27,243 bases of DNA. Origin: Beroe ovata. Lineage: Eukaryota > Ctenophora > Nuda > Beroida > Beroidae. The stretch is taken from contig CAMPET010000072.1 of NCBI GenBank assembly GCA_946803715.1, forward strand, positions 15,628 through 42,870. Direction: 5' to 3'. This document shows positions 1-8,700 of this stretch, one piece after another. Position 1 is the stretch's first letter, and each line of letters opens with the position of its first letter. The notes beneath the pieces were generated by a model. The model saw only the letters and a list, made by a program, of their open reading frames with translations, made no database searches and had not been told where the DNA came from. The translations under genes were made by a program, and so were the position numbers.

Positions 1-536
1 AACTTTTCCCATCCTACGTCTTCCAATACTTCCCGTACCTTCCCATCCATCTACCCCTCCATCAACCAACTTCTGGACAACTTCCTCATCTAATTATTCA
101 ACATCTAGTCTTCACCTCATCCAAATTATTCCCCCATTCTCATCCACCTTCTCTCCTCCGGTCCCCCGGCTTGTAGACTTCCACCATAATACCATAAACA
201 TCTTACCTCTGTTCAAATCTGTCCCACCCTTCTTTTCTACCGTCCCCTCATTCCCCTTTTCTTCCGTCGCGTCCCGCTTCCCCCTCCATCCAGTGTTTGA
301 TAACTTGTTTTACTATTAACTAAGTAGTAAGTACTAGAACGATTCTATAACATTCGGTACCAAATCTATGGCTATGAAGCTGTAACACATTTTCCCGCAT
401 CTTATCTATTTGAACTGAACTCAACCAGCAACGTTCGCCTATTACTAGCAAATTTTTCCAAAGGAAAGTATGCGCGCGCGGCTGAGGCGCGCCGCCGTAC
501 CATTTTCACTAGACCCTTGCTGACGCAAGCCGCTTC

Positions 537-573
537 GCGGCTTGCATCAGCGGTCTAGCATCGCCAGACAATC
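537..573 (+). repeat. Dispersed repeat copy, pairs with 13601-13636
   Basis: The stretch beginning GCGGCTTGCATCAGCGGTCT matches 13601-13636 in the same orientation over 36 bases with about four differences. The left part (516-540) also folds back on 537-559 as an imperfect hairpin with stems near CTAGACC and GCAAGCCG. It lies close to CGCG-rich palindromes in both places, so it may be part of a larger composite repeat. Confidence 0.6.
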
Positions 574-660
574 GATTAGGCATACTTCTTACTGAAAATA
601 TAAGTTAATGATTTTGCAGTGAATTTCCATGCAATGTGAAACCAAAACTATTAAAACATT

Positions 661-746
661 GCGCGCGCTTTCATCGAATGCCAAAACAAGGCTGATGAAG
701 GCGCGCGGCGCGCGCAAGAAAACAGTGGACAGATAACATCCGGCAA
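661..746 (+). repeat. CGCG palindromic repeat, partial copy (right half)
   Basis: Bases 661-675 (GCGCGCGCTTTCATC) are an imperfect inverted repeat of 694-706. Bases 708-746 hold GCGCAAGAAAACAGTGGACA followed by GATAACATCCGGCAA, the same right end seen in the copies at 13519-13598 and 22385-22465. The matching left end is not present here, so the copy is incomplete or rearranged. Confidence 0.6.
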
Positions 747-1299
747 TAACTTCCGGCATTTGACACATATTTTAAATATTGTAAAATTTTGAAACTGACA
801 AAGCAAACTAGATTTTGATCATTTCACTGTTTCAGTTTGATAAGGACAAATTAATTGATTCCAAAGTATATGAAGGCCAATGTCATCACTGATTCATTTA
901 CAGCAGCTGCAGGATCATTTTAAATTGTTTGATAACTTCACTATCATGCCACCAAGAGTTTGATTGTTTCACCCCATATGCTCTAATATGCTGCAGGGAT
1001 TAATTTACTATTTTTTTTTCGAGTAACTGAATAAGACAGCTTATAGTATTGTTGGTTTCCGTCTTTATGTTTGCATCTAGATCTTGGCTGATATACTTTC
1101 CACGTTCATCCCTTCCCCTCATCCCCCCCTTTTTTAATCTTATATGACTCAGATTTCGATCACTTTGATCCATATTCCTGGTAGCCTTTCATTTCAGTTA
1201 CTTATTGGCCTACTAAAAGATGCCATTGTGCATTTCTATGTGCATAATGTTAAATTCATTGATTCAATACTAATAATATTTTTTGCCATCAATATAGTT

Positions 1300-2963
1300 A
1301 TGGTAGTTGCCAAAACATCTACTCTGGATAACAAAAATGACAGGAAAGATGGAATAACTCTGAAAGTACTTGTGCCAGCCAATGTGGCAGGTAACTTATA
1401 TATCACTGCTCTTGATATTTCCACTGGCTTCATTGTCCATGGTTTCATATTTTACCATTCTATGACATTTGGCAGGTAAAATAATTGGAAAAGGAGGGGA
1501 TTGTATAAAAGACCTTAAATCAAAAATCAATGCCCACATAAGAGTATCTAGGAGAGACGAAATTTTCCCCTATACTGATGAAAGGATCATTCTCATTGTT
1601 GGGAATTTAGAAGATTCTATGGAAGTTACTAAGTACATTAATTCTAAGTGAGTTGAGGCTATTACAGTTGCTTGAATACTATAATTATCACTGTACTTTC
1701 AAAAAGTTAACATCATGTTGGTGACATAACCCTTCTCTAATAGAAATAAGAGCTTTTTAAATTGACTGTTACTGCTCAATAGGCTCAGAGAAAACATCAA
1801 GGGAGAAAGTGAAGTGAAGAATATTCAAAATGTTCGTGAGAAGCGTTTGAAAGAAATGAAGTTGATTGTTGCAGACACTACTGCAGGAAAAATCATTGGC
1901 AAGAAAGGAGAAATTGTGAAGAAATTGCAAGAGGTGTAAACAGATGTAACCCAGTGATAGTAATACCTAACATAGAATTGGTTCATAGATTTTGTTGCTG
2001 TTTTATTGAAGAACTTAATTTCACTATCCAATTGATGCTGACAATTATCAGGATAATGGAATAAAGCTGGTTCTAACAAACAAAGATGACTGGGGTGTTG
2101 TGCCAGGTGAACGAGTTGCTACTGTATCTGGTGAAGAAGATGGAGTGAACAGTGCCATTAAATCAATTCTTCAGATTATTTTGGTGGGTGGAGTGAGTCT
2201 TAAATTTCCCTTTCTTAGAGCAAACTTTTGATATTCACACATTCTTGCTCCAGGATAACAAATCAGCTCGTCTTAACAAGTCCCTAATATACCCTCCCTA
2301 CCCTATGTTTGATCACTTTGCATATCATGGACCCCCAGATTTCCTGAATAAAGGATCTGAGCGTAGGTGAGATGGGTGCAAATAATATAGCTATTATTGT
2401 CAGATTGTGTTTGTTTGGAATACCTTTGAGATGCAATCCCATTAAGTTTCATTGATTATATTAACAAGAAATATCTTCACAGGAAAGACATTGGTAAAAG
2501 TGGCTTTGACAATATTCCACGCTACAATGGGTATCAGAGTGAAAGACCTAGGTTTTCTTACAGAGATGGACCTCCAAGGTTGTACTAGAAAACCAGCTGT
2601 TAACGGAATGATTTTCACAATCATTTATAAGTTATTTGAAAAGTGTAACTATTATATTGCTTGATTGTTTTGATGATCATTCAAACATTTGTATTAATTT
2701 GTTTAAGTATTCTTTGTGCTGTTATGAATTTGTGAGTTGAAGCTATATAATACCTAACAGGTTTGCTATGAAAATTAAATTTAACGGAATGCTTAGATCT
2801 TGAATACTTGTTTTAATACTAGTTTTTATTCAATTGTTGGTTGACTTATCAATAGGTAGCGAAATTCTATTTCTATAGGAGAATTAGAAATTCTGATAGG
2901 CGGGGCAGATCACATTTTGAAAGTTTTAGCTTTGTTGTTGGTTATTTATGTTTGTTCAAATAA
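1300..2963 (+). CDS. Two-KH-domain RNA-binding protein (Nova/hnRNP K-like), 7 exons
   Basis: This likely binds single-stranded RNA through two type I KH domains. Exons: 1300-1390, 1476-1647, 1783-1933, 2052-2183, 2254-2366, 2483-2578, 2879-2963. All junctions are GT-AG and phase-consistent, giving about 279 residues. KH1 begins LKVLVPANVAG and continues GKIIGKGG, the GXXG loop, across the first junction. KH2 begins MKLIVADTTAGKIIGKKG, again with a canonical GXXG loop, and ends near SAIKSILQII. The spacing of the KH pair resembles KH1-KH2 of Nova/Pasilla. The tail is Tyr/Pro/Arg-rich (YPPYPMF, RPRFSYRDGPPR), as in many RNA-binding proteins. The ATG at 1300 is the first in frame after a possible acceptor at 1297 and is uncertain; 5' exons may be missing. 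The last exon is inferred from phase; an alternative acceptor at 2855 would stop at once. Exact orthology is not settled. Confidence 0.75.
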
Positions 2964-3004
2964 TCAAACTTTTTTTCAACTAAGAAAGTATCTTCTTGCA
3001 ATAA

Positions 3005-3015
3005 TTCTTTTTCAG
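3005..3015 (+). promoter_or_regulatory. Strong 3' splice-site-like sequence upstream of PUS1
   Basis: TTCTTTTTCAG is a textbook polypyrimidine tract plus AG, only 42 nt after the KH-gene stop codon and 89 nt before the PUS1 ATG. It could be the acceptor of a 5'-UTR intron of PUS1, a trans-splicing acceptor, or chance. Confidence 0.35.
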
Positions 3016-3103
3016 TAGCAATAGACACATGGAAGTTTCTGTAATATCATGAAAATTTGAGGATCTTAGTTAAATTAACACATTAAAACCAGATCGACAA
3101 CTG

Positions 3104-4333
3104 ATGATAAGTGAAGAAACTGTGAAAGATTCACTGATCCTAAAACGGGATTGTGTCGAGGAGACTTCTGATGGTAAACGACAGAAAACTTCTCCAGTTG
3201 ATGCAGATGATAAAGATGCTCTAATAGATGGAGACTCATATCGCTACCCCTCTAAGAAAAAGTATGCCATTATGATGGGATTCTGTGGTGATAAATACAG
3301 GGGAATGGCTCTGAATGTGGGAGTGAAAACTATCGAGGAAGAACTCATCAAGAGCCTGCTCCACTGCAAGTTCATCAAACCCGAAAACGCAGCAGAGCTA
3401 AAGAAGATAAAATTCCAGAGAGCATCACGTACTGATAAGGGGGTTTCAGCAGCAAGACAAGTTGTGTCTACAAATCTAAATTTGCCTTCAGATATTGAGT
3501 CATCAGTCATAAAACTGAATGAGGATTTGCCTGACGACATAGTTGTTTATGACATGATTAGAGCTACAAAAAATTTTGACAGTCACAAGTTCGCCTCGAG
3601 TAGAGTGTATGAGTACAACTGCCCCACATTTGCCATGGCGCCTACCCTAGGTGATACATGGAGTGGATACCGCATTTCACCCGAAGTTTTGGAAAACGTT
3701 AGATCAGTCTTGCAATCTTTTGTCGGAACAAAGTTCTTTTACAATTACACAGCCAACAAATCAGCTGATGATCCGAGTTGTTACCGATACATTAAGTCTA
3801 TCACTGTGTCCGAACCTATCCTTGTTGATGACATTGAGTACATCAAGATCTTTCTTCACGGGGACAGTTTTGTGTACCACCAAATTCGTAAAATAGTTGG
3901 AATGACAATAGCACTGCTACGAAATGTAACTCCTTCAGACTATCTCGAGAGATCATTCAAGAAAGAGAAATTGGACGTTCCTCTGGCACCTGGGCTGGGA
4001 CTTGTTCTAGATAAGGTCAATATGGATAGATATAACAAGAAGTTTGGTTCAGATGGATCTCATACTGCGTTGGCATGGGAGCCATATGAAGAAGAGGTCC
4101 AGAAGTTCAAATCAGAAAAAATACTCAGTGTTATTCACCAAAAGGAGAAAAAAGAATCCACGATGTTCATATGGTTACAGACTCTGAGTAAACACAAGTT
4201 TTACACTGGTGATGTTTTGCCTCAAGTTCTTTTGGGCTCGCAAACTGAAGTAAATAAGAATGCTCAATTATCAGGAGCTAATGATACAAATTTGACTGTG
4301 AAAGATGATCCTGATTCTCTTGAAAATGATTAG
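3104..4333 (+). CDS. PUS1: tRNA pseudouridine synthase (PUS1 family), intronless
   Basis: This TruA-family enzyme isomerises uridines to pseudouridine in tRNAs, and in some mRNAs, in the nucleus and mitochondria. The 409-residue frame is uninterrupted; human PUS1 is about 427. The catalytic aspartate is D111 in RASRTDKGVSA, the family's RTDKG signature. Other clear blocks are YAIMMGFCGDKYRGM (residues 54-68), FFYNYTANK, HGDSFVYHQIRKIVGM and DVPLAPGLGLVLDKV, all close to animal PUS1. The first 50 residues are charged and poorly conserved, and the tail after about residue 375 is acidic. The ATG at 3104 is the first in the open frame. It starts 140 nt after the KH gene on the same strand, so its promoter is either within that gap or inside the preceding gene. 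No cleavable targeting peptide is evident. Confidence in family is high; the absence of introns contrasts with its neighbours. Confidence 0.95.
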   Translation: MISEETVKDSLILKRDCVEETSDGKRQKTSPVDADDKDALIDGDSYRYPSKKKYAIMMGFCGDKYRGMALNVGVKTIEEELIKSLLHCKFIKPENAAELKKIKFQRASRTDKGVSAARQVVSTNLNLPSDIESSVIKLNEDLPDDIVVYDMIRATKNFDSHKFASSRVYEYNCPTFAMAPTLGDTWSGYRISPEVLENVRSVLQSFVGTKFFYNYTANKSADDPSCYRYIKSITVSEPILVDDIEYIKIFLHGDSFVYHQIRKIVGMTIALLRNVTPSDYLERSFKKEKLDVPLAPGLGLVLDKVNMDRYNKKFGSDGSHTALAWEPYEEEVQKFKSEKILSVIHQKEKKESTMFIWLQTLSKHKFYTGDVLPQVLLGSQTEVNKNAQLSGANDTNLTVKDDPDSLEND

Positions 4334-4719
4334 GTACACGCGGGTTCATCAGATGATAAAATGCCTTTAAACATGGATACATTACAAGATGATGATTCAA
4401 TTCCACGCTCATTCAACCTATAAGCCTAACTGTCCGAAATTAGCTTGGTGGCAGATTCTTACCTGAATTTTAACATTTTTAAAGTTTTATCAATTATTTA
4501 TGCAGTGACGAAGTTTTCTGATTTGTTTTAAGTGGGATGGAAAGTTCTATCTATGTATCTTCTACTTTGATTCGGTATATTAATGGCCCGTTAATAATCT
4601 AATAATTTTTCAATTGCACTGTCCATTATTGGATTTGTGATTTAACATCAGATTAATCTGCACAGGAAATGTATAAAATACTCCTCCCAAACTCCCAATG
4701 ACAGTTTTATCTGAACACA
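4334..4719. other. PUS1-RWDD1 intergenic region
   Basis: This 386-bp gap is AT-rich and contains no open frame of note. It must hold the PUS1 3' end and the RWDD1 promoter. No canonical AATAAA is seen close to the PUS1 stop. Confidence 0.6.
4672..4678 (+). promoter_or_regulatory. TATA-like box upstream of RWDD1
   Basis: TATAAAA lies 42 nt before the RWDD1 ATG and about 29 nt before ACAGTTTTATCTGAA (4701-4715), which would suit a transcription start at the latter. This implies a very short 5' UTR. The assignment rests on spacing only. Confidence 0.4.
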
Positions 4720-5382
4720 ATGACAGATTATGCTGAGGAACAGGCCAATGAGCTTGAAGCATTGGAATCTATTTATGTCACAGAACTAGAGGTGTTATCG
4801 CGAGATCCCTACATCTACAGCATCCTTATACCCTGTGAGATCAAAGATGTGGATGGTTCACACAGAGACTTCTCGGTAGGGCTAAAATTTAAGATACCAG
4901 AAGAGTACCCTGATGTTCCTCCATCCATTGAATTTACAGAGGCGGATGAGTTGGATGAGGACCTCCAGAAATCTATCTTGATAGAGCTGAACCAAGTTGC
5001 TGAAAGTGAGGTGGGGTGTGTCATGGTCTTTACACTTGTATCAGAACTTCAAGATAAGGTGAATGAGTATGCTGATGATATCTACAACAAACGAGTTGCT
5101 GAGAAGGAGGAGAAAGATAAGATCCCTGAGTTCCATGGTACCATTGTCACCAGAGAAAATTTCATGCAGTGGCAGGCTAAGTTTATTCTTGAGAGGAACA
5201 TTAAGAAAGTGAAGGTTGTATCCGATAAATTAACTGGAAAGCAAATATTCCTGGCTAAAGGTGGTAACATTGAGTTGAGTGAAAATCTGATTGGTGAAGC
5301 TGATGAAGATATCGAAGTAGACGAATCCTTGTTTGATGAAGACCTTGAGGATGATTTGTTAGAGGTATCAGATTCGGATTAA
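4720..5382 (+). CDS. RWDD1: RWD domain-containing protein 1 homologue, intronless
   Basis: RWDD1 (DFRP2) is known to bind and stabilise the translation GTPase DRG2 and resembles the GCN2-binding RWD protein Gir2. The protein has 220 residues against about 243 in human. Residues 1-115 form the RWD domain: MTDYAEEQANELEALESIY is nearly identical to the vertebrate start, and the YPDVPPSIEF turn is the RWD YPxxxP signature. A helical charged linker (about 115-140) is followed by the conserved FHGTIVTRENFMQWQAKF block and a LTGKQIF motif, both diagnostic for RWDD1. The C-terminus is acidic with VDESLFDEDLEDD, matching the VDESLF motif of the family. The ATG at 4720 aligns with the family start. 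There are no introns. Confidence 0.95.
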   Translation: MTDYAEEQANELEALESIYVTELEVLSRDPYIYSILIPCEIKDVDGSHRDFSVGLKFKIPEEYPDVPPSIEFTEADELDEDLQKSILIELNQVAESEVGCVMVFTLVSELQDKVNEYADDIYNKRVAEKEEKDKIPEFHGTIVTRENFMQWQAKFILERNIKKVKVVSDKLTGKQIFLAKGGNIELSENLIGEADEDIEVDESLFDEDLEDDLLEVSDSD

Positions 5383-5782
5383 CAAATCCAGTACCTCTCT
5401 CTAGGAGTAGGATTTTTACCGAAAATTCACCTATCCCTTTGTTAAATGAAGGAACTTGTAAGTTTGTATAGGTGTCGATGATTGATTTTGCAATTATGGC
5501 TCAGTGCAAATGATTTATTGGGGTATTTGAACCATTTCAGTTTTTACATTCAGGCTGTTTAGTCTATTCGTTCTACTGACTCTTTGTTTAAAATCTTGGA
5601 AGTTTAAACTTTCTGTTGTCACTCATAGTGTGGTCGGTAGTGTAATACAATACTGTTGTGTTTTGTTCAGTCGTCCGATCCGTCTACGTCAGTATCACGC
5701 CAGTAATCAGTATTTTATGTGATATCATTTTTTCTTATTAGCTCTGACCAGTTTTTGCACACCAATAGGTTGACTTGCTGTT
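5383..5782. other. RWDD1-TCERG1 intergenic region
   Basis: These 400 bases separate two + strand genes and should contain the TCERG1 promoter and 5' UTR. I see no TATA box at a convincing position, no repeat and no open frame. Confidence 0.55.
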
Positions 5783-8700
5783 ATGGATGAAGGACCCCCT
5801 GGCTTGGAAGCACCTGATCATCAGAACTTCATGAACAAGGATTTCCCTCATCAAAGTCAACAAGATAGCCAGAGTTTCGGTAATTACCCTGACAACCAGA
5901 ATTTTGGAAGTGGACCCAGCCCAAACTCTTTCAATTCCCCTGAAAAATCGCCACTTAAAGCAGGTGGTACTTCTTTCGGGAACCGTCCATCTTTGAGCAG
6001 ATTCGAACATGGAATGGGCCCTCCTGGACTCGGTCCCCCCGGCTTAGATGGATCTAATGATGACTATGGACCTCCAGGGATGGGTGGTGAGAAACCACCT
6101 GGCCTTGAGAATGATGCATCTGATCTGCCTCCCGGAATGGAACATGATGCGCCCTCCCGAGACCATTTCCCTCGGATGGAAAGAGATATTCCACCCGGAA
6201 TAGAGAGACCCCCCGGCATTGAAATCGCTCCTGGTATGGATCGTAGGCAGAGCGATGACATTGATGATGACTTTGGTTCCCATGCTCACACCGATGACAA
6301 TGAGTGGGATGGTGCTAGAGGCCGAGACTGGAGGGACGTAGACAGGAGAGGTCCTGGTGCTTTCAATCCCAGATGGAGAGGCCCTGCACCCATGAGAGGT
6401 GGTGGTGGTGGTGGTGGTTTCCCCAACAGGGGTGGGTTTAATCGTGGAGGATTTAATAACAACAGAGGGTCGCCTGATTTTAACAGAAGGGGCGGTGGTC
6501 CTAGGGGATTTAGGGGACCACCTCCCGGCATGTTTGGATCTGGTGCTCCCCGATGGGAAAATCCAAGTGGACCTTTCCCAGGATCCGTAAGTCTATTCTT
6601 CCTTCATCTGTACAATACTGGAGATACGTTATGAAGTGGCACCATTTAATTTCTATCTAGAAATCTAGTGACTGTATAATGTCTATCTATTGACTTGTTG
6701 CTTTTCAGATGGGTCCAGGGATGAGGCCCGGAGGTCCTCCCCCAAACCCCATGTTTACTGATGTCGATGGGGAAGTGTGGATAGAGTATAAGAATGATCA
6801 GGGCAGACCTTACTACTACAACTGCAAAACACAGAAAACCGTGTGGACGAAACCAAAACTGAAAGAAGAAGGTAATCGTTGGACTAATGACTTGATGAAT
6901 GATTTGAATAAGTAATAACTTCTCCTGAAATGTTCCAAAATGCGGAACATGTGATAGATGTTCTATGTTTTAACAGGCAATCATATGATGCGGATGCCTG
7001 GTCCTGGAATGCCAGGGCCAGGTGCCATGGGACCAAGTGGCATTTCTCCGAACAGAATGCCGACTGGTATGGCTGGTGCGATGCCACGGTTCCCTGCTAT
7101 GCCCCAATTCGGAGGAGATTTGAATCAAGGTGAAGCAACATTTCATCTTCTTAACTAAATTTAACTGATAGTATTTCTCTCAGATAATTCACGCAATCCT
7201 TGTTTAACCACCTTTACTGCTTCTCTCAAACTCTAGCATTGACTCTAGGTGATGGCGGTAAGAAGAGTATTTGGTCCGAACATAAGACAGACGCAGGCAA
7301 AGTATACTATTACAACTCTATTACTAAACAGTCAGTGTGGGAGCGGCCCAAAGATATGGATGGCCCGACCATTCCAGACACCAAGGTGGCTGAAGTCGAC
7401 ACCACTTCAACTGCCACCAATCTGGGTGTGGCTGGGGATCAGAAGATATGTGAGTGGGGGGTAAATCTGTCGTGGAGTTATCTCGCGTCTCAGTAACTTA
7501 TTCCGTGATCTAATATTTCCTCAAATATTTCAGCAATTCCAGGTATTCCGGATTCGATAGCACCGGCAATAATGGCAGCTCGGGCAGCTGCCGCTGCACT
7601 GGCGGCTAACCTCGGTGGTGGACAAGTTCCGAATATACAGAACCAGCTGAACCTGCAGACCACAGATCAGAATATGGGAGTAGACGAGGGAAAAGGTTTG
7701 AGCATCATTTATTTAGCATATCCCCATCTTCATGTGTTCCTGTCCTTGCAGATTCCACCCCTGTCAAACACATTCCTGAGTCACGAATTCGCCTCCAGAC
7801 GCAGACACTGAGAAGACAAGTGAAGCGCCACCTCCTGAGAGTAACGAAGTGGAGATGCAGGACGAAGTGTACTCGTCACCCGAGCAACAACAACAACAAC
7901 ACCATGGTGGACAACACGAAGACAGGAGGGATGCGAGGGGGGAGGGTGTCAAGAAGAGTGAAGACGGAGTGGAGAAGGGAGACGCGAACAAGCCCGTGGC
8001 TATCAACAGTGTGGTGGGCACGCCATGGTGTGTGGTCTGGACTGGTGACATGCGGAGCTTCTTCTACAACGCTGTGTCCAAAGAGTCCCACTGGGTTATG
8101 CCGGATGATCTGAAGAACAACGCACAGGTTGCTAAACTGCTGGAAAACCCTCCGAAACAGAAAGGTATGCGTCGAAGTTTATTACATGCCTTGCTTTTGC
8201 TTGATACTTCGCCCCCAGAGAGCCTTTCGTTAGTCTAACATCCCATATTAGTATAAGGAAGGGGAAAGATGCTGTTGTATTTGAGCGCGCCTCGTTTGAG
8301 GGCAATGAAGAACGCAGAACCAGAGATGATTCAAGTGTTAAAGGATGGAATTTAATCCTGATTTTAATCCTGACGCACTATGTTATGACTGGCGCTCATA
8401 AAATATCTCCTCGACTTGCTCGTTCATGAATATATTCTTTTCTTACAATCTAATAGAAATTATCTTCAGATAGCAGCGCGCCAGCTGAAGAACAGCCAGC
8501 AAAGAAAAAACCTAAGTATGTTATTCTTTTCAAGAAAATTTCTTGCTTAATGTCGCTTACTATGATTTTCATTCAATCAATCAATTTCGCTCTTATTAAC
8601 ATACTTTTCAGCCAGGTAAGGTAGGTAATTATGTAACACGGAAGTTTAACTTTCACAACAAATCATTTCAAGCGTAACCCTCACCCTAACCCCAATCTCT

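Larger units (their letters stand above)
1..1299. other. Region upstream of the KH gene, no supported gene
   Basis: The first 290 bases are strikingly pyrimidine-rich on the + strand (runs of CCTTCC, CCCATCC) and hold no long open frame on either strand. From about 460 to 750 lies a CGCG-rich repeat zone listed separately. From 1140 an open frame runs into the first recognisable KH exon, but the part before about 1300 shows no family resemblance and may be UTR or intron. Upstream non-coding exons of the KH gene could lie here; I cannot place them. Confidence 0.5.

Noticed and set aside
510-560. tRNA-like or structured RNA hairpin
   Set aside because: The stem-loop lacks the T-loop GTTCRA pattern and a second and third arm; it belongs to a repeat seen again at 13601.
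6286-6531. Proline/leucine-rich minus-strand frame
   Set aside because: Mirror image of the Gly/Arg-rich coding sequence of TCERG1 exon 1.
7820-8113. Open frame of about 97 codons on the + strand
   Set aside because: It is an out-of-frame reading of exon 6; the frame giving GTPWCVVWTGDMRSFFYN is the conserved WW3. It matters only if the upstream acceptor at 7751 is used, which is reported as a finding.
8670-8695. Telomere-like AACCCTCACCCTAACCCC
   Set aside because: Only two or three degenerate units inside an intron, no array.
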